A DNA stretch of 44,173 nucleotides. Origin: Fastidiosipila sp. (lineage in GTDB: Bacteria > Bacillota > Clostridia > Saccharofermentanales > DTU023). Under the pieces are notes generated by a model. It was given only the letters and a program-made list of their open reading frames with translations, was not told where the DNA came from and did not search any database. Numbering within the stretch: position 1 is the first letter of the stretch; each line of letters starts with the position of its first letter. Below, piece after piece: positions 32,142 through 40,799 of the stretch. The position numbers and the translations under genes are program-made. The DNA is taken from positions 1 to 44,173 of the forward strand of contig DUQI01000074.1 of NCBI GenBank assembly GCA_012837885.1, written 5' to 3'.

Positions 32142-32852
32142 ATGAGTACACCGCATATTGAAGCCAAAAAAGGGCAGATCGCCGAGACGATTCTGTTACC
32201 GGGCGACCCGCTGCGGGCAAAATTTGTCGCTGAAAACTATCTCGAAGACGCCGCGTGTTTCAACCGGATCAGAAATATGTTCGGTTACACCGGCACGTTT
32301 GAAGGAAAAAAAGTCTCGGTGATGGGGACCGGGATGGGCATGCCGTCGATGGGGATCTACAGCCATGAGCTGATCACCGAGTACGGCGTTAAGAACCTGA
32401 TCCGGATCGGCACGGCCGGTGCCTACAGCGACGACGTCAACATCGGTGATCTCTTGGCCGCCGGATTCGTCTCGACCGACTCCAACTGGGCGAACCAGTT
32501 CCACGTGCAGGGCACGCTGTCGGCCGGCCCGTCGTTTGAGCTCCTGGCAAAAGCCGCCGCGATCAGTGAGGAGATGGGAAAAAATCTGCGCGTGTCGCAC
32601 ATCAAGAGCGCCGACGTATTCTATGAACCGTCGAAAGCCGACAGAGATATCTGGATCGACCTCGGGGTCGATGCCGTCGAGATGGAGACATACGCACTCT
32701 ACGTGACGGCGATGCGCCACCGCGTGCGCGCCCTGACGCTTTTATCGATCTCCGACCATGTGATTAAAGGCGATCAACTGTCGCCGGAAGCGCGTGAGAA
32801 GGGGCTCGACCAGATGATCACGATCGCATTGAAACTGGCGGCCTCCCAATGA
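32142..32852 (+). CDS. deoD: Purine nucleoside phosphorylase (DeoD type)
   Basis: Phosphorolysis of purine nucleosides to base and (deoxy)ribose 1-phosphate, as a hexamer. The 236-residue protein has 'LLPGDPLRAKF' (phosphate site), 'MGTGMGMPSMGIYSHELI', 'RIGTAGAYSDDV' and 'VDAVEMETYALYV' with the EMET ribose-binding motif, and the catalytic aspartate in 'SISDHVIKGD'. Start at the ATG after GAGGGGG; the TTG frame from 32118 lies in the repeats. It is first in the histidine operon, overlapping hutH as ATGA. Confidence 0.93.
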   Translation: MSTPHIEAKKGQIAETILLPGDPLRAKFVAENYLEDAACFNRIRNMFGYTGTFEGKKVSVMGTGMGMPSMGIYSHELITEYGVKNLIRIGTAGAYSDDVNIGDLLAAGFVSTDSNWANQFHVQGTLSAGPSFELLAKAAAISEEMGKNLRVSHIKSADVFYEPSKADRDIWIDLGVDAVEMETYALYVTAMRHRVRALTLLSISDHVIKGDQLSPEAREKGLDQMITIALKLAASQ

Positions 32853-34393
32853 AGACATCTCTGATTCTCGACGGTCATACGCTCGATCTCGACACCTTCG
32901 TCGAGGTCGCGCGACACAAAAGAAAAATAACCCTCAGCGAGACGGCACTCGAGCGTGTCAACGAGAGTTTTGCGACGGTCGGTCGGATCGTCGAGTCGGG
33001 GGTGCCGACCTACGGTATTTCGACCGGGTTCGGTGAGCTGAGCCGGGTCACGATCAAGCCTGAAGAAAATGAGACGCTTCAACTGAACCTGATTCGAAGC
33101 CACGCCTCCGCCGTCGGCGAACCGCTCGCCGAAGCCGAAGTAAGAGGCATGATGCTGCTTCGTCTTAACACGATGCTCAAAGGCTTCTCCGGCGTCAATC
33201 CGGCCATCTGTCGGCTGTTGACCGAGCTGTTGAACCGAAACATCGTGCCGTACATCCCGGAAAAGGGATCGCTCGGCGCGAGTGGCGATCTGGCCAATCT
33301 GGCCCATATGGCGCTCGTCTTGATCGGTGAAGGCGAGGCGTTTGTCGAAGGGAAAAAAGTAGCGGGAATCGACGCGCTCTCGAAGGCGGGACTTTCACCG
33401 GTACGACTGTCCGGTAAAGACGGGCTCGCCCTGATCAACGGCACGCAGCTGATCACCTCGATCGGCGCGCTGGCACTTTTCGACGCGTTCAGATTATATG
33501 AGACGGCCGCCGGATCGCTCTCTCTGACGCTCGAAGCTCTGCGCGGGATCACGGCCGCGTTCCTGCCGGAAGTGCATGAATTGAGACCGCATCCGGGACA
33601 GATCGACACGGCCGCGCTCGTGCTGGCGCTCGTCGCCGGCAGTGATCTGACGAACAGTCGCCCCGGTGATGTGCAAGACGCATATTCGCTGCGCTGTGCG
33701 CCGCAGGTACATGGTGCCGTGCTCGATGCTCTCAACACCTGTCGCCTCGCGATCGAGATCGAAATGAACGCCGTCAACGATAACCCGCTTGTCTTGCGAG
33801 ATGGACGTATCCTCTCCGGTGGTCATTTCCACGGTGAGCCGTTGGCCTTGCCGCTCGACTACGCGGCGATCGCCGTAGCGGAACTGGCGAATATTGCCGA
33901 GCGCCGTATCGAGCGCATGGTGAATCCGCAGTTGTCCGGTTTACCGGCCTTTTTAACACCGCAAAGCGGGCTCAATTCCGGTTACATGATCCCGCAGTAC
34001 GTGGCGGCTGCGCTCGTATCGGAGAACAAGGTACTGGCGCATCCGGCCAGTGTCGACTCGATACCGTCCTCGGCAAATAAAGAAGACCACGTCAGTATGG
34101 GTTCGCATGCGGCCAGAAAATTCTCTGCCATCGTGAAAAATGCAGCCTACGTCCTGGCGATTGAGCTGATGGTCGCCGCTCAGGCGATCGATTTGGGTAA
34201 ACACACAGACGAAAAGCTCGGTCGGGCGACAAACGCGTTGTATGATCTAATCAGAACGCATATACCGACGCTCGGCGACGACCGCATGCCGGCAGGAGAT
34301 ATTGAGGCGTTGAAGGTCCTCACGCTCGACGGCGCATTTGCCAGGATCGTCTCTGACGTACGTGAAAAAACAAACGAAGATCAACATAGATAA
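32849..34393 (+). CDS. hutH: Histidine ammonia-lyase
   Basis: Removes ammonia from histidine to give urocanate. The 514-residue protein has the self-forming MIO cofactor triad A144-S145-G146 in 'GSLGASGDLANLAHM', the 'YGISTGFGEL' start of the active site with its tyrosine, and 'NPQLSGLPAFL...SGYMIPQYVAAALVSE'. Length is normal. ATGA overlap with deoD. The next step, urocanase, has no gene in the window. Confidence 0.96.
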   Translation: MKTSLILDGHTLDLDTFVEVARHKRKITLSETALERVNESFATVGRIVESGVPTYGISTGFGELSRVTIKPEENETLQLNLIRSHASAVGEPLAEAEVRGMMLLRLNTMLKGFSGVNPAICRLLTELLNRNIVPYIPEKGSLGASGDLANLAHMALVLIGEGEAFVEGKKVAGIDALSKAGLSPVRLSGKDGLALINGTQLITSIGALALFDAFRLYETAAGSLSLTLEALRGITAAFLPEVHELRPHPGQIDTAALVLALVAGSDLTNSRPGDVQDAYSLRCAPQVHGAVLDALNTCRLAIEIEMNAVNDNPLVLRDGRILSGGHFHGEPLALPLDYAAIAVAELANIAERRIERMVNPQLSGLPAFLTPQSGLNSGYMIPQYVAAALVSENKVLAHPASVDSIPSSANKEDHVSMGSHAARKFSAIVKNAAYVLAIELMVAAQAIDLGKHTDEKLGRATNALYDLIRTHIPTLGDDRMPAGDIEALKVLTLDGAFARIVSDVREKTNEDQHR

Positions 34394-34410
34394 CGAAAGA
34401 GGGAGGCAAC

Positions 34411-35316
34411 ATGAAACTGATTGAATCGGTTCCGAATTTCAGTTGTACAGGAGATACACTCGAAAAAATCGTCGATGTCTTTCGTCAAGCCGACGAAGTG
34501 ACGCTGCTCGACTACAGCGACGATATTGACCATAACCGCTCCGTCGTGACCGTGATCGGTCCGCCGGAGGCACTCGCCGATGCACTTTTTCTGGCGATCA
34601 AAAAGGCGTCCGAACTGATCGACCTGCGCACCCACAAAGGCGCGCATCCGCGTATGGGTGCGACCGACGTCGTGCCGTTCATCCCGATTTCACAGGCGAC
34701 GATGGAAGACTGCATCGAGTTATCGAAAACAGTCGCGGAAAGAGTTGCATCCGAACTCAACATCCCGGCATTTTTGTACGAACAGTCGGCGGCGACGCCG
34801 GACAGAGAGAATCTGGCCACGATCCGAAGAGGTCAGTTCGAAGGCATGAAAGAGAAGATGGCCGGCGGCTTTACGCCTGATTACGGTCCCGCTGAACCGC
34901 ATGTATCGGCCGGTGTGACGGCGTTCGGCGCGAGAAAACCGTTGATCGCCTACAACATCAATCTGGGCACGAGTGATCTTTCGATCGCCGATAAAATCGC
35001 CAAAAAAATCCGGCACGCCGGCGGCGGGCTCCGCTACGTCAAGGCGATGGGCGTGATGCTCGAAGACCGAAACATCGCCCAGGTCTCGATGAATCTGACC
35101 GACTATGAAAAATCGTCGCTCTATCAGGTGATGGAGACGGTGAAATACGAGGCGGCGCGCTACGGCGTGTCGGTCGTCGGCAGCGAACTGATCGGCCTGA
35201 TGCCGATGAAAGCGATGTTCGATGCGGCGTCCTACTACCTTCAGCTTGAATCGTTCGAACCTGAACAGATCATAGAGCAACATTTATTACCGAAAGAAGA
35301 AGGTGACCAAGCATGA
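34411..35316 (+). CDS. ftcD: Glutamate formimidoyltransferase
   Basis: Transfers the formimino group from formiminoglutamate to tetrahydrofolate. The 301-residue protein covers the transferase part of animal FTCD only: 'KLIESVPNFS', 'DIDHNRSVVTVIG', 'HKGAHPRMGATDVVPFIPI' and 'RRGQFEG', all typical of the folate-binding and catalytic groove. The deaminase part is encoded separately downstream (36599-37240), as usual in bacteria. AGGGAGG lies before the ATG. ATGA overlap with hutI. Confidence 0.95.
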   Translation: MKLIESVPNFSCTGDTLEKIVDVFRQADEVTLLDYSDDIDHNRSVVTVIGPPEALADALFLAIKKASELIDLRTHKGAHPRMGATDVVPFIPISQATMEDCIELSKTVAERVASELNIPAFLYEQSAATPDRENLATIRRGQFEGMKEKMAGGFTPDYGPAEPHVSAGVTAFGARKPLIAYNINLGTSDLSIADKIAKKIRHAGGGLRYVKAMGVMLEDRNIAQVSMNLTDYEKSSLYQVMETVKYEAARYGVSVVGSELIGLMPMKAMFDAASYYLQLESFEPEQIIEQHLLPKEEGDQA

Positions 35317-36542
35317 GTAATGAATTGTACATTCGCTCCGATCGCATTTTTACGGCCGATCCGGAGAAACCTGTGTTGTTTGACGGTTACATCAAGATCG
35401 TCGATGACAAGATTGACGCACTGCTGACCGTCAATGAGGCCGATATCCCGGACGGTGTCAAGGTTCATGACTACACCGGACACCTCGTCACGCCGGGTTT
35501 CATCGATGCGCACACCCATCTCGTGCATGCCGGGTCGAGACACCATGAACTCGGTGCCAAACTGAGAGGGGAGAGCTACCTCGACATCCACGAGATGAGC
35601 GGCATCTTGTATACGGTCAGAAAGACACGCGACGCGTCCTACGAAGCGCTCTACGAGCGTTCCAAAGCGACGCTGCAGCGTATGCTCGCCTGCGGTGTGA
35701 CGACGCTTGAGGCGAAGTCCGGTTACGGACTCGACAAAGAGACGGAGATCCGCTGCCTCGAAGTGGCACGCGATCTGAACGGCTACCAATGGATCGATAT
35801 CGAGTCGACCTTCATGGGAGCGCATGCGATTCCGCCGGAATTCGAAGGCCGACCGGACGATTATCTCGATTACCTGATCAAGGACGTTTTGCCGGTTATC
35901 AAAAGAAAGCGTTTGGCGCGTTTTGTCGACGTGTTCTGTGAAGATAAATTCTTCACGATCGAGCAAAGTGAGCGTTTCTTGAAGGCGGCCAAGGAGATGG
36001 GCTTTTTACTGAAGATTCACGCCGATGAGATCACGTCGTCCGGTGGCGCGGAACTCGCAGCCAAACTCGGTTGTGTGTCGGCCGAGCACCTGATGGCCGT
36101 CTCGGACAAGGGGATCAAGGATATGGCGAAAGCCGGCACCGTCGCCTGCGTTTTACCGAATACGACGTACTTCCTGATGGAAGACACATACGCCCCGGTA
36201 AAGAAGATGCTGAAAGAAGGGGTGACACTCGCGATCTCAACCGATTACAACCCGGGATCGAGCCCGACCGAAAACATCCAGTTTGCGATGGCGCTCGCCG
36301 TCTTCATGATGAAGATGAATCCGGTCGACGTTTTGCTCGCGGTGACGCGTGGTGCGGCCGCAGCGATCGACCGCCACGATATCGGCCAATTGAAAGAAGG
36401 CTATCTGGCCGACATCTTCGTCTCCTACTCGAGAGATCCGGACCAGCTGTTCTATCGTCCGGGCAGTAACCAGACGAAGCGCGTCTTCAAAAAAGGCAAA
36501 ATGGTCTACCGCGGAACTGCGGTGCCGCATATTCTGCATTAA
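35313..36542 (+). CDS. hutI: Imidazolonepropionase
   Basis: Hydrolyses imidazolonepropionate to formiminoglutamate. A 409-residue amidohydrolase: metal motif HTHLVHAG (about 69-76), 'EAKSGYGLDKETE', 'IHADEITSSGGAELAAKLG' and 'STDYNPGSSPTENIQFAMALA' with the conserved metal-binding aspartate. Normal length. ATGA overlap with ftcD; followed by a terminator before the last gene of the pathway. Confidence 0.95.
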   Translation: MSNELYIRSDRIFTADPEKPVLFDGYIKIVDDKIDALLTVNEADIPDGVKVHDYTGHLVTPGFIDAHTHLVHAGSRHHELGAKLRGESYLDIHEMSGILYTVRKTRDASYEALYERSKATLQRMLACGVTTLEAKSGYGLDKETEIRCLEVARDLNGYQWIDIESTFMGAHAIPPEFEGRPDDYLDYLIKDVLPVIKRKRLARFVDVFCEDKFFTIEQSERFLKAAKEMGFLLKIHADEITSSGGAELAAKLGCVSAEHLMAVSDKGIKDMAKAGTVACVLPNTTYFLMEDTYAPVKKMLKEGVTLAISTDYNPGSSPTENIQFAMALAVFMMKMNPVDVLLAVTRGAAAAIDRHDIGQLKEGYLADIFVSYSRDPDQLFYRPGSNQTKRVFKKGKMVYRGTAVPHILH

Positions 36543-36547
36543 TCGAT

Positions 36548-36577
36548 ACGGCGCCTACGGGCGCCGTTTATTTTTTT
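36548..36577 (+). terminator. Intrinsic terminator between hutI and fchA
   Basis: ACGGCGCC-TACG-GGCGCCGT is an 8-bp GC-rich stem with a tetraloop, followed by TTTATTTTTTT. It lies 21 bases before the next ATG, so it should lower expression of fchA. Confidence 0.85.
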
Positions 36578-36598
36578 GACAAGAGAGGGAAAGAAACG

Positions 36599-37240
36599 AT
36601 GAGGATAGAGAACCAGACGATAGGATCGTATGTCGAGGACGTGATCTCTTCAAAACCGGTGCCGGGCGGCGGCAGCGTCTCTGCTCTGGCTGGCAGCCAG
36701 GGAGCCGCCCTGATCGCGATGGTCATCGCGTTGACGGTAAACAAGAAGTATTTTGCGGACTTTGCTCCGGAGGATCAAGAACAGATGAAAGCGCTGGCGG
36801 AGTATTTTGCCGCCAAAAAAGATCGGTTGCTCGAGCTATCCGGCGAAGACATCGCCGCCTATGACGGCTTCATGGTCGCGCTTCGTCTACCGAAAGACAC
36901 GGAAGAAGAAAAGCGGGCGAGGAAAGAAGCGATGCAAAAAGCGCAGATCCATGCGATGGACATCCCGCTTTATTTTGCCCGCCTGGCCGCGCAGGCGCTG
37001 GAGCGGGTCCCGCTCGTGGCAAGGCTCGGTAACGTGAATGCGATCTCGGACGCGGCGGTCGGGACACTTTGTCTCGAAGTTGCGGTCAGAGGCGGCGTCT
37101 ATAACGCCCGCATCAATCTGCCCGGTATCGAAGATCAGGCCTTGGTCAACCAAGTCGCGGTCGAGTGTAAGAGTCTGATCGAGAAGACGGAGGCGCTGGT
37201 TAAAGAGATTCTTCAGATCGTCGAGGAGCGTCTCGGCTGA
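36599..37240 (+). CDS. fchA: Formimidoyltetrahydrofolate cyclodeaminase
   Basis: Releases ammonia from 5-formimino-THF to give 5,10-methenyl-THF, passing the histidine C1 unit to folate metabolism. The 213-residue all-helical protein has 'SSKPVPGGGSVSALAGSQGAAL' near the start and 'LPKDTEEEKRARKEAMQKA' and 'GNVNAISDAAVG' further on, the family motifs. GAGAGGGA is the ribosome binding site. There is no room for a promoter of its own after the terminator, so it depends on readthrough. Its last 41 bases overlap the 3' end of the opposite-strand gene. Confidence 0.93.
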   Translation: MRIENQTIGSYVEDVISSKPVPGGGSVSALAGSQGAALIAMVIALTVNKKYFADFAPEDQEQMKALAEYFAAKKDRLLELSGEDIAAYDGFMVALRLPKDTEEEKRARKEAMQKAQIHAMDIPLYFARLAAQALERVPLVARLGNVNAISDAAVGTLCLEVAVRGGVYNARINLPGIEDQALVNQVAVECKSLIEKTEALVKEILQIVEERLG

Positions 37241-38168
37241 TTGATCCACAAAGGCGCTTCAGGTCGCTAGGAAGCGGTGCGACAACCCGCTGATAGCGAT
37301 GCGTCAACGGATGATAAAAGGTCAATGCATAGGCGTGGAGGGCGGCGCGACCGATCAGGTCGTCCGTCCGAAACGCCTTTTCCGTGTAAAGCGACGCCGC
37401 ATAGGCCGCGCGATCTTCTTTGACGAGACCTTTCCCGGGGAATATATCTTCCAGATTTTGCAGGCCGTAGAGCCAGTCTCCGACGAGCGGATTGCCGTTC
37501 CAGAGCGTATGCACGCGGATCTGATGCGTGCGTCCCGTCTCGAGCCGAAAAGCGGCGAGGCTGATATGTCGGGTCTCGTCATAACCGAGCATAAGGACAC
37601 GTGTTCTCGCTTTTTTCCCGGTCGGATGGACGACCCGCCTGATGTATTGCTGATTCGAACGCCGGATCGGCCCTTCCAAGGTAACGCGTTTTTCTTGAAA
37701 TCTACCGTGACAGATGCCGAGATAGAGCTTTCGAGACGGCATCGTCGAGGCGACAAAATGGCTGTGCGCGTCTTTCGCGAGCAACAGGACACCGCTCGTC
37801 CCTTTGTCGAGTCGACCGACGGCGCGCAGGGACGGACCGAGTGTATCGAGCACGCTCTCATCATCCCGGATCGACGGGTGCGTCAATAGACCGGCCGGTT
37901 TGTTGACGGCAATAAAGTACTGGTCTTCATATAAAACGGAAAACCGATGCCCTGATTTCACCTCACCCGGTGACTCGCCGTCACTGACGGTGATCTCATC
38001 GCCGGCATAGACGGGATCGATCAGGCGATGCGGTTGACCGTTTCTTAAGGCCGAACCGTATAAACGCACCTGTTTTTTCTGTCTCGTCGACATGAGCTCC
38101 TGCTCAGTCAGAACGTCGCCGAGCCGTCTGCCGTCGTATACGGCTTTGACCTTAAATGAAAGCTCCAT
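37200..38168 (-). CDS. RluA-family pseudouridine synthase with S4-like N-terminus
   Basis: A 322-residue enzyme making pseudouridine in rRNA or tRNA. An S4-like RNA-binding domain occupies residues 1-70 ('RRLGDVLTEQELMSTRQKKQVRLYG'), followed by 'FIAVNKPAGLLTHPS', GRLDKGTSGVLLL with the catalytic aspartate, 'LETGRTHQIRVH' and 'GNPLVGDWLYG'. It resembles the RluD/YlyB group, but rluD proper seems to be the gene at 43088, so this is a further paralogue (third RluA-type in the window). It is monocistronic on the minus strand and converges with fchA with a 41-base overlap. Confidence 0.9.
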   Translation of the reverse strand: MELSFKVKAVYDGRRLGDVLTEQELMSTRQKKQVRLYGSALRNGQPHRLIDPVYAGDEITVSDGESPGEVKSGHRFSVLYEDQYFIAVNKPAGLLTHPSIRDDESVLDTLGPSLRAVGRLDKGTSGVLLLAKDAHSHFVASTMPSRKLYLGICHGRFQEKRVTLEGPIRRSNQQYIRRVVHPTGKKARTRVLMLGYDETRHISLAAFRLETGRTHQIRVHTLWNGNPLVGDWLYGLQNLEDIFPGKGLVKEDRAAYAASLYTEKAFRTDDLIGRAALHAYALTFYHPLTHRYQRVVAPLPSDLKRLCGSISRDAPRRSEESL

Positions 38169-38235
38169 GCCGCAAAGCTTAGCAGATTACGGAACTTTCC
38201 GTGTCTATTTAGTGCACTTGTTGTGTGTTGTTTCA

Positions 38236-38265
38236 TTGACAAGCCAGTACTCTGGTGGATATCAT
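38236..38265 (+). promoter_or_regulatory. Promoter of rny
   Basis: TTGACA (38236-38241), 18 bp, TATCAT (38260-38265). The spacer contains a small inverted repeat CCAG-TACT-CTGG. The start site near 38272 gives a leader of about 50 bases. Confidence 0.7.
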
Positions 38266-38323
38266 GAGCCAAGATTCGAGTAATCGACGGCGGACTTTAC
38301 CGCTTGTATCTTGAAAACTGAAT

Positions 38324-39901
38324 ATGGAGGTGATTGGCATAATATTTGTATATATTGCCATTGGCTTAATTGTCGGTGCCGCCATCGCTTGGTGGGCAAC
38401 CGTTAACTATTATCGCAAAGGATTAAGCAAGGAAAGCATACGTCTGGCTGAAGAACAAAAGCGGACCGAAGAGAAGGCGGAACGCCTGATCGGAGAAGCG
38501 AGAAAAGAAGGTGAAGAGAAGAAACGCGAGTTTCTACTCGAAGCCAGACAGGAAGTACAAAAGGTTCGATCAGAGATCGAACGAGAAGTCAAAAGCCGGC
38601 GACAAGAGCTTCAGAGAGAGCGAAACAGGATCGACCAGAAAGAGTCGAACCTCGATAAAAAGCTCGAACAAGCTGAAGAACAAAACCGGCAGGCCGAGCA
38701 AAAAGCGAGGCAGCTCCAGATCACGGAGCAAAGCCTGTTGGCACTGGAGGAAGAACGAATCCAGGCCCTGGAGCGTGTATCGGGATTGACCGTACAAGAA
38801 GCGCAGACGCAGGTATTAGACGAAGCGAGACATGCATATCACCATGACCTGGCGGTCATGTACCGTCAGATGGAGGAAGAGACGAAAGCGCGGGCGGATG
38901 AGCGGGCGAAAGAGATCGTCGTCACGGCGATTCAGCGCTATGCCTCCGATTACGTGTCGGATGCGACCGTAACGGTGGTGGCGCTGCCGAATGAGGAGAT
39001 GAAAGGTCGAATCATCGGTAGAGAAGGCCGAAACATCCGTACGATCGAGACCTTGACCGGCGTCGACTTGATCATCGACGACACGCCGGAAGCCGTTATC
39101 TTGTCCTCGTTCGATCCGATCAGGCGGGAAATCGCCCGGTTGACGATCGAAAAGCTGGTGCAGGATGGACGTATCCATCCAGCCCGTATCGAGGAGATGG
39201 TCAATAAGGCGACCAAGGACATTGAGGTATCGATTCGCGAAGCCGGCGAACAGGCGATCTTCGAGACGGGCGTCATCGGCGTCCATCCGGAAGCGGTCAA
39301 GCTTCTCGGACGTCTGAAGTATCGTACGAGCTACGGGCAAAACGTCTTGCAGCACGCGATCGAGGTATCCTGGCTGACCGGTATTATGGCCGCCGATCTC
39401 GATCTCGACGTGACGGTCGCGAAGCGCGCCGGCCTGCTGCATGATATCGGCAAAGCGATCGATTTCGAGCTGGAAGGCACGCACATCTCTCTGGGATCTG
39501 AACTTGCCAGAAAGTACAAGTTCGACGAACCGACGATCAATGCGATTGAATCGCATCACGGCGATGTCGAACCGAGCGGGTTCATCTCTTATCTGGTCGC
39601 GGCAGCCGATGCGATTTCGGCGGCGAGACCTGGTGCGAGGAGAGAGAACATCGAGACGTATATCAAACGTATCGAGAAACTCGAAGAGATCGCAAACTCC
39701 ATGGAAGGCGTCGAAAAATCGTTTGCCATCCAAGCTGGAAGAGAGATCCGCGTCATGGTGTTGCCGGATAAGATCAGCGACGATGAACTGCCCTTGAAGG
39801 CAAGAGAAATCGCCAAGCAGATCGAAAATGAAGTCAGCTTCCCGGGACAGATCAAGGTATCGATGATCCGGGAGTCACGCTACGTTGACTACGCAAAATA
39901 A
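38324..39901 (+). CDS. rny: Ribonuclease Y
   Basis: Membrane-bound endoribonuclease that starts mRNA decay. The 525-residue protein has an N-terminal membrane helix (about 4-26), a long coiled coil (about 35-170), a KH domain with [10 protein letters not shown] (near 228-237) and an HD domain with LHDIGKAID (near 373); the end '[16 protein letters not shown]...[14 protein letters not shown]' is standard. The ATG has no SD upstream, but GGAGGTGA lies immediately after it (38326-38333), which raises the possibility of a different, non-ATG start a few codons downstream. A terminator follows. Confidence 0.96.
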   Translation: MEVIGIIFVYIAIGLIVGAAIAWWATVNYYRKGLSKESIRLAEEQKRTEEKAERLIGEARKEGEEKKREFLLEARQEVQKVRSEIEREVKSRRQELQRERNRIDQKESNLDKKLEQAEEQNRQAEQKARQLQITEQSLLALEEERIQALERVSGLTVQEAQTQVLDEARHAYHHDLAVMYRQMEEETKARADERAKEIVVTAIQRYASDYVSDATVTVVALPNEEMKGRIIGREGRNIRTIETLTGVDLIIDDTPEAVILSSFDPIRREIARLTIEKLVQDGRIHPARIEEMVNKATKDIEVSIREAGEQAIFETGVIGVHPEAVKLLGRLKYRTSYGQNVLQHAIEVSWLTGIMAADLDLDVTVAKRAGLLHDIGKAIDFELEGTHISLGSELARKYKFDEPTINAIESHHGDVEPSGFISYLVAAADAISAARPGARRENIETYIKRIEKLEEIANSMEGVEKSFAIQAGREIRVMVLPDKISDDELPLKAREIAKQIENEVSFPGQIKVSMIRESRYVDYAK

Positions 39902-39920
39902 GAAGTTTAGAAACGACACA

Positions 39921-39951
39921 AAGAGGGGAGACCGAAACGTCTCCCTTTTTT
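39921..39951 (+). terminator. Terminator after rny
   Basis: GGGAGAC-CGAAAC-GTCTCCC, extended outward by A-T and G-T pairs, ends in TTTTTT. It separates rny from ymdB. Confidence 0.9.
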
Positions 39952-39957
39952 GTTTGG

Positions 39958-39966
39958 TGCTACAAT
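39958..39966 (+). promoter_or_regulatory. Extended -10 promoter of the ymdB operon
   Basis: TGCTACAAT is an extended -10 just seven bases after the rny terminator. The predicted start is near 39973. No -35 is evident. Confidence 0.6.
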
Positions 39967-39987
39967 GTTCCGGTGAAAGGAACAGGC

Positions 39988-40008
39988 ATGGCCTGTATAG
40001 TTTTTTGA
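39988..40008 (+). CDS. Six-codon leader ORF coupled to ymdB
   Basis: ATG GCC TGT ATA GTT TTT TGA encodes MACIVF. AAAGGA at 39976-39981 is six bases before its ATG, a proper ribosome binding site. Its stop shares one base with the ymdB start in TGATG, the same junction used by nusB and xseA in this window. The ATG sits in the loop of a small hairpin (ACAGGC 39982-39987 / GCCTGT 39991-39996) followed by TTTTTT. ymdB itself has no ribosome binding site at the normal distance, so this short ORF probably delivers ribosomes to it. Confidence 0.55.
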   Translation: MACIVF

Positions 40009-40799
40009 TGAACATTTTAGCCATCGGCGATATCGTCGGTCAGCCGGGAAGACGCGCTGTAGAGATGTGGCTTCCGGCGCTGAAAGCACAATATTCGATC
40101 GATTTTTGTTTTGCGAACGCCGAGAACGCGAGCGGCGGTCTCGGCCTTGATGAAAAATGTGCGAGGCAGCTCCTGGACGCCGGTCTCGATGCGTTGACCC
40201 TGGGAAACCACGCGTTCGCCAAAAAACAGGTGATCGAGCTACTAGAAGCCGATTGGCCGATTCTGCGACCGATCAACGGACCTTCGGACTGGCCTGGTAA
40301 ACCGTATCTCGTCCATGCCGGAAAACTGCCGATCGTCCTGATCAATCTGAGCGGGAGCGTCTTCATGGACAGTCTCGATGATCCGTTTCAGGCAATCGAT
40401 CAGTGGCTTAAGAGCATCGCTGAACAAAAGCTCGGCAAATGCGTCATCATCGATTTTCACGCTGAAGCGACGGCCGAAAAAACGGCGATGGGACACTTCC
40501 TGAAAGATCGGGTCAGTGCCGTACTCGGTACGCATACGCATGTCCAGACGGCCGATGAGAGAATACTGGGACAGGGGACGGCCTATATCACCGATTTGGG
40601 GATGACCGGTCCATCGAACTCCGTGATCGGCATGAATATCGAGTCGTCACTTCGCCGTTTTACGAAACGTCTGCCGAGTCGCTACGAGATCGGTGACGGT
40701 CCGGCTGTTTTACAAGGGGCGGTGATTACGCTCGATCCGCTTTGCGGTCAGGCGAGGTCGATCAGCCGCGTCTCCCTTCAGGAGGATACGACCGTATGA
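40008..40799 (+). CDS. ymdB: YmdB-type metallophosphodiesterase
   Basis: A 263-residue calcineurin-like phosphodiesterase; Bacillus YmdB hydrolyses 2',3'-cyclic nucleotides and affects biofilm and motility decisions. Motifs: 'AIGDIVGQPGR' (metal D near residue 8), 'ANAENASGG' (N/E ligands), 'LTLGNHAF' (GNH), 'CVIIDFHAEATAEK' and 'AVLGTHTHVQTAD' (GTHTH). The start at 40008 gives the family N-terminus MNILAIGDIVG; a longer open frame from 39885 runs through the terminator. Pairing with rny is the usual order. It ends in an ATGA overlap with the lipoprotein gene. Confidence 0.93.
   Translation: MNILAIGDIVGQPGRRAVEMWLPALKAQYSIDFCFANAENASGGLGLDEKCARQLLDAGLDALTLGNHAFAKKQVIELLEADWPILRPINGPSDWPGKPYLVHAGKLPIVLINLSGSVFMDSLDDPFQAIDQWLKSIAEQKLGKCVIIDFHAEATAEKTAMGHFLKDRVSAVLGTHTHVQTADERILGQGTAYITDLGMTGPSNSVIGMNIESSLRRFTKRLPSRYEIGDGPAVLQGAVITLDPLCGQARSISRVSLQEDTTV

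Noticed and set aside
38816-39733. Long minus-strand open frame of 305 codons
   Set aside because: It lies wholly within rny, which has unmistakable KH and HD domains; the minus frame has no recognisable domain and an arginine/aspartate-rich shadow composition.
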